50,408 nt of DNA from Candidatus Bathyarchaeota archaeon (GCA_025059195.1 JANXDU010000029.1:1-50408), one strand, 5' to 3'. Positions 32,827 to 42,503 are shown, counted from the first letter of the stretch. Numbers and translations: made by a program. The notes: generated by a model from the sequence alone, not told the origin.

Positions 32827-34452
32827 ATGGTAAAATACGTTTTCGTCACCGGCGGTGTTTTAAGCTCCGTAGGTAAGGGTATTGTGACCTCTTCTATTGG
32901 GAAAATGCTTCAAGCGAGGGGCTTCAAGGTTACAGCCATAAAAATAGACCCCTACGTTAACGTGGACGCTGGAACCATGAACCCCTACATGCACGGTGAA
33001 GTCTACGTGACAGAGGATGGAGGTGAGACAGACCTTGACCTTGGCTGGTATGAGCGTTTCCTTGATTTAAACTTGAAAAAGGAAAACAACATTACAACGG
33101 GGCAGGTTTATAGAGCTGTTATCGAGAAAGAGCGGCGCGGAGACTTTTTGGGGAGATGTGTCCAAATAGTTCCCCACATAACCAACGAGATTAAAAGCCG
33201 AATCAGAAGCGTCGCCGCGGACTCAAAGGTTGATGTTGTTTTGACCGAGGTTGGCGGAACCGTGGGCGACATTGAAGGCTTACCTTTTCTGGAAGCCATT
33301 CGCCAAATGCGCTTGGAAGAAGGCTACGAGAACACTTTATACGTACATGTAGCTCTTGTCCCAATTTTAGACGTAACAAAAGAGATGAAAACTAAGCCTT
33401 TACAGCACAGCGTAAACGAACTGCGCCGCATCGGCATCCAGCCCGACATTATCGTTGCACGGTGTCCACAGATGATAGACGCTGAGGCTTTAAGGAAAAT
33501 AGCCCTCTTTGGAACCATACCGGAAAACGCAGTTTTCTGCTCCTACAACGTCGAGTCCATTTACCAGGTTCCGCTTATCTTGGACGAACAGGGAATGGGA
33601 GACTTCATCTGCAAGCGGCTTGGGCTTCCAGAACGAAAATCAAACTACGACGAGTGGAAAAGATTCGTTGAAGCCCTCCTAAACCCGGAACATGAAGTGA
33701 GGATAGCGCTGGTTGGAAAATACGCGGGTTTAGTGGACAGCTACGTGAGCATGAACGAGGCGCTGCGCCATGCGGGAGCAGCCTGCAAGACGAAAGTCCG
33801 CATACACCACATTGAAGCTGAAACTTTTGAAAAAAGCCCAAGCAAAGTGGAAATGTTAAAGGAGTTTGACGGGATCTTTGTCCCCTACGGTTTCGGCCCC
33901 AGAGGGGCTGAGGGGAAAATTGCAGCTATAAAGTTTGCAAGAGAAAACAACATACCATTCTTAGGAATATGCTTCGGCTTCCAGTTGGCTACCGTGGAGT
34001 TCGCTCGCAACGTATGTGGTTTAAAAGACGCGAACAGCACTGAAATAGACCCGAATTCGCCGCATCCAGTAATCGACTTGATGCCTGAACAGAGAGGTAT
34101 CGAACTTAAGGGGGCTACGATGCGATTAGGCGCTCACAAAATAATTATAAAGCCAAATACGTTGGCGCATAAACTCTATCAAAGCGAGGAAATCTTTGAA
34201 CGCCACCGCCACAGGTTTGAAGTGAACATAGACTACGTTGAAAAACTTGAGAAAGAGGGCTTAGTGTTTTCCGGAAGGAGTCCGGACGGCAGAAGAATGG
34301 AGATTTTAGAGCTGCCAAACCACTACTTCTTTTTTGCATCCCAATTTCACGGCGAATTCAAAAGCCGCCCAGGAAAGCCTGACCCGGAATATCATGGCTT
34401 CGTGAAAGCCTGCCTAGACCGCAAGCTTAGGAAAGCTAAGCCGGAGTTTTAA
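32827..34452 (+). CDS. pyrG: CTP synthase
   Basis: About 541 aa. N-terminal synthetase domain: [71 protein letters not shown]-terminal class I glutamine amidotransferase: [35 protein letters not shown] (nucleophile Cys in ICFG), and [10 protein letters not shown]. It aminates UTP to CTP with glutamine. ATG 32827 has AAGGGGAAG upstream; a longer frame to 32782 carries no family sequence. It converges on the HD gene with 2 nt between stops. Confidence 0.95.
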   Translation: MVKYVFVTGGVLSSVGKGIVTSSIGKMLQARGFKVTAIKIDPYVNVDAGTMNPYMHGEVYVTEDGGETDLDLGWYERFLDLNLKKENNITTGQVYRAVIEKERRGDFLGRCVQIVPHITNEIKSRIRSVAADSKVDVVLTEVGGTVGDIEGLPFLEAIRQMRLEEGYENTLYVHVALVPILDVTKEMKTKPLQHSVNELRRIGIQPDIIVARCPQMIDAEALRKIALFGTIPENAVFCSYNVESIYQVPLILDEQGMGDFICKRLGLPERKSNYDEWKRFVEALLNPEHEVRIALVGKYAGLVDSYVSMNEALRHAGAACKTKVRIHHIEAETFEKSPSKVEMLKEFDGIFVPYGFGPRGAEGKIAAIKFARENNIPFLGICFGFQLATVEFARNVCGLKDANSTEIDPNSPHPVIDLMPEQRGIELKGATMRLGAHKIIIKPNTLAHKLYQSEEIFERHRHRFEVNIDYVEKLEKEGLVFSGRSPDGRRMEILELPNHYFFFASQFHGEFKSRPGKPDPEYHGFVKACLDRKLRKAKPEF

Positions 34453-34454
34453 CG

Positions 34455-35015
34455 CTACAAGCCTATTTCTGCAGCTATTTCCTTTAACGCGTTTAAGGCT
34501 ATTTCGAAGAACTTCTCCCTTGGAATTCCAATTTCCTCACAGAGGAGGATCCTCTCCCTCTCTGCGCCCCTCGCAAAATCCTTATCCTTAAACTTTTTTG
34601 CAACGGTTTCCACTTTAACTTCCGCCAATTTTTTGGAAGGCATGACAAGGGCGCACGCTACAAGCAGACCTGAAATGGCGTCGCTGGCGATTAACGCCTT
34701 CTCCATTTTGCTTTCCGGTTCAACACCGGTGTGTTTAAAGTTGTGGGCTTTTATTGCCCTCAAAAGTTCTGCGGGTAGTGCTTCTTTTAGGGTTTGTTCC
34801 GCAACGAGGCTGTGCTTTTCCGGAGTGTTTTCTGTTTTCTCGTAGTCAATATCGTGAACCAAGCCCACCAGCCCCCATTTTTCCTCGTCTTCCCCAAAAT
34901 ATCTTGCTATGCTTCGCATTATTGCCTCCACAGCGAGCATGTGATAGAAAATGTTCCGTTTTAGGACGTGTTTTTTAACAAGGTTTAAGGCTTCTTCTCT
35001 GGTTAACACGGCCAC
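34455..35015 (-). CDS. HD-domain phosphohydrolase-like protein
   Basis: 186 aa. The HD signature is VGLVHDIDYEKTENTPEKHS, with a preceding His in KRNIFYHMLAVEAIMRSIARYF and a following AHNFKHTG. Members hydrolyse nucleotides or other phosphates with a metal pair. Substrate unknown. Start is GTG at 35015; a GTG two codons later could also serve. Located between pyrG and the flippase-like gene. Confidence 0.85.
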   Translation of the reverse strand: MAVLTREEALNLVKKHVLKRNIFYHMLAVEAIMRSIARYFGEDEEKWGLVGLVHDIDYEKTENTPEKHSLVAEQTLKEALPAELLRAIKAHNFKHTGVEPESKMEKALIASDAISGLLVACALVMPSKKLAEVKVETVAKKFKDKDFARGAERERILLCEEIGIPREKFFEIALNALKEIAAEIGL

Positions 35016-35206
35016 CGCCTTAGCCTCTTCACATAGGGTCTTTAACCATTTAGCCTTTTCAGCATATTTAAATTTGGCTTTCCAATTACCTTCAGTCTGG
35101 CGGCTTCAATAGCGTTTCTCATTTATCCGTCATTGCCTCCTTGAAAAATATTTGTTGCAAAAGGGCTCTTTTGGTCATGTAGTGTGATGGTGCCGCGAAA
35201 TAGGCA

Positions 35207-35217
35207 AAATATATAAT
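35207..35217 (+). promoter_or_regulatory. TATA-like box of the 35261 gene
   Basis: AAATATATAAT lies about 50 nt before the ATG at 35261. The 245-nt gap from 35016 to 35260 holds nothing else I can name. Confidence 0.45.
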
Positions 35218-35260
35218 TGGGCTGAGGGATTTTCTGGGTCAATGTAGGATGTAAACAAGC

Positions 35261-36340
35261 ATGGTTTCAACTAAGCCTAAAATCTCATGGAAAACTTTGA
35301 CTTTGCCGTTGATAGGCATAGCTGCCTTTCTCGTGTATCTTTATCTTTTCCAAGTGGATATACCAGAAATTGTTGCAACCATTCAAAAAGTTGACGTGCT
35401 CGTATACTTCGCGGCTGCTTTGTTGATTTTTGTTGACACTTTTCTTTACGCGATGGCATGGCGTGTTCTTCTAACCTATTTATCCGTGAAAATTTCGGTT
35501 TTGAAATCCTACCTCTACGTATGGTATGGAACCTTTATGGATCTGGTCATCCCAGCTGAATCCATTAGTGGGGAAATTACGAGGGTTTATTTAACTACGA
35601 GAGAGCAGGGCAACGGCGTAAGCGGCAAGGTCGTCGCCTCTCTGGTGGCTCATAGGCTTATAAGTATGGGTGTTGGCTTAACAACTATAGTAGTTGGGAT
35701 AGGCTTGCTTTTGGCTGAATCTAACCTTAACAGCCTCGTTTTTAACCTAAGCCTATTCCTAATAGCCACAACGTTGTTTTTTCTATTTTTGCTTCTACTC
35801 TTATGCGTAAAGAAAGATTGGACTTTAGGGGTTATTGACCGCTTGTTGAGAGTGGTTGAACACCTCACTAGAGGGAAATGGAAACTTGGCAGAGTCAGAA
35901 GCAACATCATCAAGGCTGCCGAAACGTTCCACGATTCCATGAGAGAGTTTGGACGCGCCCCAAAAGTCGTAGCCTTCTCCGTGTTCTGGTCAAGCCTTTC
36001 ATGGCTTTCTTATTTGGCTATTTCATACATGGTTTTCGCGGCGATACGGTTCCCGACAAGTTTTCGGCTTTGGAGCATCATTCTGGTGACGCAAGCCATA
36101 GTAACTGCCATAAAATCTATTCCGATGGGCATCCCCTTTGAGGTCGGTTTGCCGGAAATAACAATGACCACCCTCTACGCGGTTTTAGGGATTCCAATGA
36201 ACGTCAGCGCAACATCAACGATACTGAACAGACTTTTAACAGTTTGGTTGAGGTTTTTTGTCGGGTTTGCTGTTCAACAGTGGATTGAGATTAAAGCTGT
36301 AAAAGCTTCCATGGAAGCTGCTTTAACAGAGAAAGCCTAA
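35261..36340 (+). CDS. UPF0104/AglD-like membrane protein (LPG-synthase TM family)
   Basis: 359 aa with seven or more hydrophobic helices, basic N-terminus, and the typical motif FMDLVIPAESISGEITRVYL (GE after the third helix region) and GIPFEVGLPEITMTTLYAVLGI near the C-terminus. The fold is that of the lysylphosphatidylglycerol synthase transmembrane (DUF2157/flippase-like) family found in archaea as AglD partners. It may move a lipid-linked sugar. Own promoter. Confidence 0.85.
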   Translation: MVSTKPKISWKTLTLPLIGIAAFLVYLYLFQVDIPEIVATIQKVDVLVYFAAALLIFVDTFLYAMAWRVLLTYLSVKISVLKSYLYVWYGTFMDLVIPAESISGEITRVYLTTREQGNGVSGKVVASLVAHRLISMGVGLTTIVVGIGLLLAESNLNSLVFNLSLFLIATTLFFLFLLLLLCVKKDWTLGVIDRLLRVVEHLTRGKWKLGRVRSNIIKAAETFHDSMREFGRAPKVVAFSVFWSSLSWLSYLAISYMVFAAIRFPTSFRLWSIILVTQAIVTAIKSIPMGIPFEVGLPEITMTTLYAVLGIPMNVSATSTILNRLLTVWLRFFVGFAVQQWIEIKAVKASMEAALTEKA

Positions 36341-36373
36341 ATTTTCGCCTTTGAACATTAATAGTTGAAGGTT

Positions 36374-36826
36374 ATGCCCATAACAATAGAGGACGCTTTA
36401 CTCAAACATTTAGACAGACTTTACGAAATCGAAATGGAGTGTTTCAAAGAGGAAGCGTTCACAAGACAGCAAATAGCCCAACTGCTCCAAAACAACAACA
36501 CTATAAGCCTAATAGCAAAAGAAGACGGCAACATCGTAGGCTTCATCATCGGCATGACAGCCATAGAAGAAAACACAATTGTCGGACACATTTTAACAAT
36601 AGATGTTTCTCCGAGCCACCGTCGAAAAGGTGTTGGAATAAAACTTTTGCAGGAAATGGAAAAAATCTTTAAAAACAAACATGCGGAGGTGTGCCGCCTC
36701 GAAGTTAGAGAAGACAACATCGCTGCCTTAAACCTCTACCGGAAACTTGGATATAAAAAAATTGGAAAACTTGAATATTACTATGGAAACGCTCATGGGA
36801 TTCTCTTAGAAAAACCCCTACTCTAA
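36374..36826 (+). CDS. rimI: GNAT N-acetyltransferase, RimI type
   Basis: About 150 aa. The acetyl-CoA loop is DVSPSHRRKGVGIKLLQEM, and the C-terminal substrate part LEVREDNIAALNLYRKLGYKKIGKLEYYYG is RimI-like. Archaeal RimI/Ard1 acetylates protein N-termini. Start ATG 36374 (GAAGG just upstream); TTG 36365 is an alternative. It overlaps the opposite-strand PPC gene by 9 nt. Confidence 0.9.
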   Translation: MPITIEDALLKHLDRLYEIEMECFKEEAFTRQQIAQLLQNNNTISLIAKEDGNIVGFIIGMTAIEENTIVGHILTIDVSPSHRRKGVGIKLLQEMEKIFKNKHAEVCRLEVREDNIAALNLYRKLGYKKIGKLEYYYGNAHGILLEKPLL

Positions 36827-37243
36827 GTTAAGAAGTTTAAGTTTTGACGCTTCGTCAAAACTTCTTTTAAGATCAACGCCCAAAGCCTCGACCATCACGA
36901 GCTCTGCCGTGGTGCCTACAAGGGAGCCCCGCAGCAAGTGGCCGCCGAAAGCCTTGCCCTCCCCATTTGTGACGATGATGTGCGCGTGAATTATGGTCTC
37001 GCCGTTTTCGTCGACAGCTATATTTCCCACGCAAGACGCTATTTCCAAGGGGCCGTCAAGGTGGATATGTATATGTGCGCCCTCTTTGTAGTAGCCTAGC
37101 ACGGCATTTTTTAAGCCTCCTATGACAATTAACAAGCCAGCTCTGACTCCGCTTTTTTCAGCCCTTTCTTTTATAGCTTCAGCCAAATCTTCACCCGTCT
37201 TTATTCTAGAAAAAATTATTCTTCCAACTTTTCCCTCAAGCAT
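36818..37243 (-). CDS. PPC/DUF296-domain DNA-binding-like protein
   Basis: About 141 aa. GDGEDLAEAI-like opening (KTGEDLAEAIKE), VGGLKNAVLGYY, HIHIHLDGPLEI, IIHAHIIVTN and AFGGHLLRG reproduce the PPC fold; the His-rich strands could bind zinc. PPC proteins trimerise; in bacteria and archaea the function is unclear, and plant ones bind AT-rich DNA. ATG 37243 has GGTGGAG 6 nt upstream; GTG 37255 is less likely. Confidence 0.87.
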   Translation of the reverse strand: MLEGKVGRIIFSRIKTGEDLAEAIKERAEKSGVRAGLLIVIGGLKNAVLGYYKEGAHIHIHLDGPLEIASCVGNIAVDENGETIIHAHIIVTNGEGKAFGGHLLRGSLVGTTAELVMVEALGVDLKRSFDEASKLKLLNLE

Positions 37244-37358
37244 GAGTGACTCCACCTGCTTTGATTTTAAGCTGGTTTCATGATATTTTAGGCTTCCGAA
37301 AAGCTTCTCAAACGTAAACTCTAAAAGCTTTCAAGCACAAAATACACTTGGGGTTGGG

Positions 37359-37619
37359 TTGAAGAGAAAAGGCGAAAGGCGGAGGTTGGGAAGGGCAATA
37401 GTAGTTCTTATGAGGAACACCACTTGGCGATGTGGAAAACTTGAGCGGCTAATAGTTAAACATCTTCTCCACCGAAAAACTGTTGGGTTCGGAAAATCAG
37501 AGATGCCTTTAAACGAAATGCTGCAGAACTTTAAGGTGACTGGGAAGAAAAAGAACGAGTTTCTAGATGCGTTAAAGCGTTTAGAGAGAAGAAACATAAT
37601 AAGAATTCACAATCTTTGA
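37359..37619 (+). CDS. Small basic helical protein of unknown function
   Basis: 86 aa, rich in Lys and Arg (KRKGERRRLGRAIV at its start). The helices LERLIVKHLL, LNEMLQNFKVTGKKKNEFLDALKRLERRNII could form a winged-helix-like domain, but no family was recognised. Start is TTG; an ATG at 37410 is possible. It ends 25 nt before the convergent HhH gene. Confidence 0.55.
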   Translation: MKRKGERRRLGRAIVVLMRNTTWRCGKLERLIVKHLLHRKTVGFGKSEMPLNEMLQNFKVTGKKKNEFLDALKRLERRNIIRIHNL

Positions 37620-37643
37620 GGGCGAGGCGAACGTAGGCTTCCC

Positions 37644-38078
37644 TTAGGCTTTTTTAAGAAGTTTCCTTGCTTCTTCAATCCATCTTTTAGTAATTTTTGG
37701 AGAAACTTTAAGTTTTGAGGCTAAATCTTCCGCCGAAGCCTCCGCCAAATCCTCAACCGTTTTGAAACCCAATGTTTTAAGCTGTTCTGCCCGCTTCACA
37801 CCTATGCCCTTGATTTCCGTCAATTCCAGCATAACCCCTGAAGGCGTTTCAGAGACCGTTTTCTCCTCTTCTTTTGGCTTCGTTTGTGTTGTGGCGGTTG
37901 TTGTAACGGTTGCTGTTGATTTTGGTCTCTGGGTGTATCCAAGCCCTATGAAGAACAGCCCAAACACTATTGTTGCGACGATCCAGAGTTCCCGAAGGAC
38001 TACTTGGTAAAAGTACACTATTCCCGTCATTATGAAGAATATTATCGCCACCGTGTATAGAATATGGTCTAACCGCAT
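37644..38078 (-). CDS. Membrane protein with C-terminal helix-hairpin-helix domain
   Basis: 144 aa. Two N-terminal membrane helices (~8-26 and ~30-50) with a short turn, a Thr/Ala/Glu-rich linker (TATVTTTATTQTKPKEEE), then a HhH domain from ~85 (TEIKGIGVKRAEQLKTLGF...LASKLKVSPKITKRWIEEARKLL). HhH domains bind DNA non-specifically. The tether at the membrane suggests anchoring of DNA, or of a protein partner. No homologue with known function. Confidence 0.82.
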   Translation of the reverse strand: MRLDHILYTVAIIFFIMTGIVYFYQVVLRELWIVATIVFGLFFIGLGYTQRPKSTATVTTTATTQTKPKEEEKTVSETPSGVMLELTEIKGIGVKRAEQLKTLGFKTVEDLAEASAEDLASKLKVSPKITKRWIEEARKLLKKA

Positions 38079-38169
38079 TTTGTCCTTCTCCCAGCGTCTA
38101 GATTTTATGGGATTGCTTAAATAATTTTCTGCGAAGCCTTAGAAAAAGGGTGGTTTCTGTGTTTTGCTG

Positions 38170-39552
38170 TTACTTAAGCAGTTTTTCCTCGGGGGGTGGC
38201 TGCTTTATCAATCCTTCCTTCATTAGGGCTTGTAGGCTTTCCCTAGCGTTCTTTATTATTGCGACTGCTCTTTCGTAAAGTTCTTGTCTGCTAAGCTTTA
38301 CTCGGGCTACTCCTTGCTCGATGGATTTTAGGGCGCAGGCTACTGCCTCCCGGGGGAATACTTCCCATTCCTCCATTCGAGGTAGGATGTCATCCTCATG
38401 AATGCCTCTTTCTTCAGCGAATTTTGCAAGTTCCTCTGCGGCAGCGATGCACATGTCATCTGTAACTGTTTTTGCCCTCACATCTAGCACGCCACGGAAT
38501 ATAGCTGGAAAGCCTAGGCTGTTGTTGACCTGGTTTGGAAAATCGCTTCTTCCAGTGGCAACTATGCGAGCTCCAGCCTCTTTGGCTTCCCATGGCCAAA
38601 TTTCTGGAATCGGGTTTGCACAGGCAAAGACTATGGCGTCATCTGCCATTGCAGATATCCACTCCTTCTTTATTGTGCCAGGTCCGGGTTGGGATGCGGC
38701 GACGACGGCGTCCACACCCTTGAAGGCTTTTGATATGTCGCCTGTTCTGCCTTCAGCGTTTGTTATCTGGGCTAGCTCGTACTTCCATGGGTCTGCTTCT
38801 TTGGAGAGATCTTCCCTTCCCGCGTGGATTATGCCTTTCGTGTCCACTAATATGATGTTTCCGGGTTTTACTCCCCACCTTATTAAGACATAGGCTGTTC
38901 GGATGTTGGCTGCCCCAGCGCCTATGAGGGTTATTAGGCTTTCTTTTGGATTTTTGCCAACTATTTTGTAGGCGTTTATTAATCCCGCCAATATGACGGT
39001 GGCTGTTCCTTGCTGGTCGTCGTGCCAAACTGGAATCTGCAGCCTTTTGCGGGCTTCCTCCAGTACATAGAAACATTTTGGTTTTTCAATGTCTTCAAGG
39101 TTTATCCCGCCAAAAGAGGGCTCAATTAGCTCACATGCCCTAACAATCTCGTCGGGGTCTTTCGTTCTTAAGCATATGGGAAAGGCGTCAACCCCGCCTA
39201 AATACTTGAATAGGAGGGCTTTTCCCTCCATAACTGGCATGGCGGCTTCGGGACCTATGTCGCCCAAGCCTAAAACGCGGGTGCCGTCAGAAACAACTGC
39301 CACATAATTCCAGCGACTTGTCAGCTCGAAAACTTTTTCGGGTTTTGCTTGGATTTCTCTGCACGGAGCCGCAACGCCGGGCGTGTACCATATGGCGAAG
39401 TCTTCATAGCCTCTTATGGCGCATCTTGGCATGACTTGGACTTTTCCTTCATAAAACTTGTGCATGGACGGAGCCAGCATTGATGGCTTTTTCGCTTTGG
39501 CGAGAAGCTCCTCAACGGTGGGTTTTCTTTCCTCTTTACCGGTTGAACACAT
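38170..39552 (-). CDS. NAD(P)-dependent malic enzyme
   Basis: 460 aa. IWYTPGVAAPCREI, VSDGTRVLGLGDIGPEAAMPVMEGKA, HDDQQGTATVILAGL, LIGAGAANIR (dinucleotide site), GRSDFPNQVNN are the conserved blocks of the archaeal/bacterial short malic enzyme. It makes pyruvate from malate, linking to the 2-oxoacid dehydrogenase in this window. Likely cofactor NADP is not readable. ATG start at 39552; it faces a 260-nt gap with promoters for the 7TM gene. Confidence 0.93.
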   Translation of the reverse strand: MCSTGKEERKPTVEELLAKAKKPSMLAPSMHKFYEGKVQVMPRCAIRGYEDFAIWYTPGVAAPCREIQAKPEKVFELTSRWNYVAVVSDGTRVLGLGDIGPEAAMPVMEGKALLFKYLGGVDAFPICLRTKDPDEIVRACELIEPSFGGINLEDIEKPKCFYVLEEARKRLQIPVWHDDQQGTATVILAGLINAYKIVGKNPKESLITLIGAGAANIRTAYVLIRWGVKPGNIILVDTKGIIHAGREDLSKEADPWKYELAQITNAEGRTGDISKAFKGVDAVVAASQPGPGTIKKEWISAMADDAIVFACANPIPEIWPWEAKEAGARIVATGRSDFPNQVNNSLGFPAIFRGVLDVRAKTVTDDMCIAAAEELAKFAEERGIHEDDILPRMEEWEVFPREAVACALKSIEQGVARVKLSRQELYERAVAIIKNARESLQALMKEGLIKQPPPEEKLLK

Positions 39553-39812
39553 AACGATCTTCTCCCTTTATTTTGGTGAGAGATTTGTTGTTTCGTGTAT
39601 TAGAGCTTTAAGGGTTACGGTGCATTTTAACAGAAAACTCCAACTTATCTGATGCTTTGATTCAAAATCTAAATAAAGAACTCGGATAATTCATATTTTC
39701 TGTTCATAAGCCATATTAAAGACTGTTTTGCTTGTTGAACACGCGGGCGTCGCGCCGCGCTGAAGTCTGAGCAAAAATACACAAAAATGTTTGGCACTTC
39801 GGAGAGTCAAAA

Positions 39813-40568
39813 TTGCGGAAGGTTTACGGGGCATGGCTTTCAGTGATGGTCGGCTTGACGCTTTTCTACGCCTTTCAAGGCCACTATCCAAGTTTTATGT
39901 ATTTCTTTTCAAACTCTTTTCCGCCGGTCATATCTGGGGTAACTGTTGTTATTTCAGGGCTTTCGTTGGAAAGGTACTGGCGAAAAGCTAAGGGGCCGTT
40001 CTCGAAGGCGTGGTTTTACTTCACCGCTGGGTTGTTCCTTTGGTTTTTAGGCGAAGCCGTTTGGGCGGGCTACGCGCTGATATTAGGCGTTGAGGTTCCC
40101 TATCCATCGATTGCGGATGTTTTTTGGCTGGCCGGCTATGTTCCCCTCTTTATCGCGTTATACTTGTACGTCAAGATTTTTGGCGGTGTGTTGACGAAGA
40201 AAACTTTAGCGGCATCTATAATGGCCACCGTTATCTTGGCGATAGTCGTTGCGGGGGTGCTGCTTGCCCCGATTTTAAACGTTGAAGAAGATTTATGGAC
40301 GCTGGTTGCCGACTTTGCTTATCCTCTCTCTGACCTTGCGCTGTTTTCCGTGGCCCATTTGGGGCTTATTGTGTTCTGGAAAGGAAAACTTGGAAAACCA
40401 TGGCTCTTCATTAACGCGGCCATAGCCATGAACATGGGTGCTGGCATCCTTTTCAGCTACACAACGGCCTACGGCATCTATTATTGTGGGCATATGCTTG
40501 AGCTTCTATACCATTTCAGCTACTTATCCCTCATATTGGCGTTTTATCTGCACACAAAAGAGCTTTGA
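39813..40568 (+). CDS. Seven-TM membrane protein, sensor-like
   Basis: 251 aa with about seven hydrophobic helices. The loop AVWAGYALILGVEVPYPSIADVFWLAGYVPLF is of a type that recurs in prokaryotic 7TM sensor modules attached to kinases or cyclases. Here there is no attached catalytic domain, so it may be a membrane receptor subunit for the next gene. TTG start after GGAGAG. The next gene begins 10 nt after its stop. Confidence 0.75.
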   Translation: MRKVYGAWLSVMVGLTLFYAFQGHYPSFMYFFSNSFPPVISGVTVVISGLSLERYWRKAKGPFSKAWFYFTAGLFLWFLGEAVWAGYALILGVEVPYPSIADVFWLAGYVPLFIALYLYVKIFGGVLTKKTLAASIMATVILAIVVAGVLLAPILNVEEDLWTLVADFAYPLSDLALFSVAHLGLIVFWKGKLGKPWLFINAAIAMNMGAGILFSYTTAYGIYYCGHMLELLYHFSYLSLILAFYLHTKEL

Positions 40569-40578
40569 GGTTGACGCC

Positions 40579-40911
40579 ATGAACAAGGAGAAAACAACTT
40601 TCGAAAAGGCATTCACCGAGGCCGTTGACGAAGGCCTACTCATGCTTGGGGAAAGCGGGAGAGAGGTGGTTTATTTTCGCCTTCGACATTCCCACGCCCT
40701 TAGCAAGGAGGATTTGCCGTCCCATCAAGAAATTTTTGTTGAATGTTTGCGGGACATTTTTGGTTCAGGGGCAAAAGCCATTGAAAAAACAATAATAAAG
40801 AGTCTATGTCGAAAACTGGGATTAGCATACGTGGAAAAGGAAAATTTTGAGTTTTCTGAGTGTTTGAACGAAATAAAGATGCGGTGGAGAAAAGCGGAAA
40901 ACACCCGCTAG
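40579..40911 (+). CDS. Small soluble protein, NitrOD5-like
   Basis: 110 aa. EAVDEGLLMLGESGREVVYFRLRH, LPSHQEIFVECLRDIFGSGAKAIEKTIIKSLCRKLGL resembles, as I recall, the archaeal NitrOD5 (DUF3227-type) output domain, but this is memory and not a search. It is 10 nt behind the 7TM gene, so the two may form a receptor plus output protein. No DNA-binding or catalytic motif seen. Confidence 0.6.
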   Translation: MNKEKTTFEKAFTEAVDEGLLMLGESGREVVYFRLRHSHALSKEDLPSHQEIFVECLRDIFGSGAKAIEKTIIKSLCRKLGLAYVEKENFEFSECLNEIKMRWRKAENTR

Positions 40912-40956
40912 ACGGTTTAAGAGGATAGAGGATATTTGATTATACGTGTGTTTTTA

Positions 40957-41433
40957 TTAGTATCTTCTTTGGCGGAATCCGCCTCTTCTTTCCCGCCCGC
41001 CGAAGTTTCTTCCGCCTCTTCCACGATAGGGACGTCTTTGTTGTTCGTAAACCTTTGAGGACAGGTTGTTTTGTGTGTTCACCTCTACGGTTAGCGCTTC
41101 TTTTGCGATTTCAAGGGTGCCGTATCTTCCCACATTTAGGCGCATGCTTCCTCTGAATAGGGTTACGTATCCGTTTCCCACGTTTATGGTTTCGCCTTCT
41201 CTTACTTTGGCTATATTGTCATCCCACAGGGTTAGGTATATGCATCCAGTTTCATCGCCTATCAAGGCGTCGCAGACCGTGTGAGGTGATCCATCCCTTC
41301 CTGAGGCTATGCTTCTGACTTCGCTTTTTGAGACCACTTTAGCCTTAACGTTCACCGCCCTTGAAGTGGGCGTTAACTCGGCGATTTTCACGTCTACGGG
41401 TTTTCTGCCTCCAGAAAAACTTTCAACCGCCAA
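40957..41433 (-). CDS. Single-stranded DNA-binding OB-fold protein (SOSS-B/RPA-like)
   Basis: 158 aa. One OB fold: VKIAELTPTSRAVNVKAKVVSK, CDALIGDETGCIYLTLWDDNIAKVREGETINVGNGYV, followed by an Arg/Gly/Phe-rich tail (RGRGGRNFGGRERRGG) that could bind nucleic acid or partners. This fits crenarchaeal SSB and human SOSS-B1 style proteins. Start is TTG at 41433. Gene order with DUF2099 upstream (same strand, 150-nt gap). Confidence 0.85.
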   Translation of the reverse strand: MAVESFSGGRKPVDVKIAELTPTSRAVNVKAKVVSKSEVRSIASGRDGSPHTVCDALIGDETGCIYLTLWDDNIAKVREGETINVGNGYVTLFRGSMRLNVGRYGTLEIAKEALTVEVNTQNNLSSKVYEQQRRPYRGRGGRNFGGRERRGGFRQRRY

Positions 41434-41582
41434 ACCTTAATCAACACCTATGCTTTTTGCCAGAAGATATGCCGACTGCTAACTTAAGGCTTTTGGTTGT
41501 TGAAATCTTAAGCCGAAACACTTTACGCCGTTTTAAGCCCTTATTTTCTATACCCTTCTCCCTCTAGTCTTTTCCACGACGT

Positions 41583-42461
41583 TCACGGCTTTCCAGTCTT
41601 GAGTCTTGGTCCTTTGCCCCCAACTTCGTAGGGAAGCTTTTGCGTTCTGAAAACAACGAGTTTATCTTTGAATTCTGCGAGGTAGGCTAAAACAAGCCTC
41701 TTACCTTTTTCAGTTAAAACGTAAACGGGGATTGAAACACCCAGTTGTATAAGCGCTTTTTCGCCTATTCGGTTTCGAAGGATTTTCGAAGCGCTTGCAC
41801 AAACAACGTCGGCTTTGGTTATGTGTTTTACGTCGCTTTCGCCAACGCATGTGTTGCAAACGGAATAAATGAGGATATCCGCCTTTTCACTTGCCTCGAG
41901 ATTTCTGATTTCGCTTATGGCCTTGGCTTGGAAACCTGCAACACTTACAGCAACACGTTTGAACCCTAAATCTAACGCCTTTTTCACGCCGGCAAGTTGG
42001 TCAATGACCGCTGTTTCTGCGTCAAGAATTATTCCGCCTTCCTTTTCGATTCGCGTGATTATTTCCGGAATTGGCGAAGTTTTTATGATGCCTGTTAGGC
42101 GGGCGCCTATGGCCTGCACAAGGCTGCCTTTAGACGCTAGAACTGTTCCAGCGCCTTCGCCCACAACAACTGCACAGTCAATAAGGCCTTTTTCAAGCCA
42201 GACCTGCATCATTTCCGAGGCGCCGTAGGCTACAACTGGTTCAGCGTCAAATAGGCGGTGGGCGCAGCAGAAACCGAAACCCGCAATCTTCATTTCAACG
42301 CTTTTGCGAACCGCTTCTCTGTCTATTTGCTTTGTGCCATAGAGGGCTTCATGAAGGGGACAGTATTCAATCAATGGCTCGGTTAAAACTTCTATGCTTT
42401 TCTCGGAAATGCGCACACGGGCACCGCAACAGTATATTTCATGTTCACCCTTAACCCGCAA
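41583..42461 (-). CDS. DUF2099 protein (methanogenesis marker 8 family)
   Basis: 292 aa. Cysteines in EIYCCGARVRI, EYCPLHEALYG, FGFCCAHRLF and VCNTCVGESD suggest a metal or Fe-S site; VVVGEGAGTVLASKGSLVQAIGARLTGIIKTSPIPEII is a conserved stretch. The family is recalled as DUF2099/methanogenesis marker protein 8, found in methanogens and in some other archaea; function unknown. TTG start. Its partner in genome order is a DUF59 Fe-S assembly protein. Confidence 0.75.
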   Translation of the reverse strand: MRVKGEHEIYCCGARVRISEKSIEVLTEPLIEYCPLHEALYGTKQIDREAVRKSVEMKIAGFGFCCAHRLFDAEPVVAYGASEMMQVWLEKGLIDCAVVVGEGAGTVLASKGSLVQAIGARLTGIIKTSPIPEIITRIEKEGGIILDAETAVIDQLAGVKKALDLGFKRVAVSVAGFQAKAISEIRNLEASEKADILIYSVCNTCVGESDVKHITKADVVCASASKILRNRIGEKALIQLGVSIPVYVLTEKGKRLVLAYLAEFKDKLVVFRTQKLPYEVGGKGPRLKTGKP

Positions 42462-42503
42462 CCTTTAACCGTCCAAACGTGCAAATCATAGGAATTTTCC
42501 TTT

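Noticed and set aside
39691-39891. Minus-strand ORF of 66 aa in the malic enzyme/7TM gap
   Set aside because: It overlaps the 7TM start, is rich in Arg/Ser typical of antisense shadow, and has no motif.
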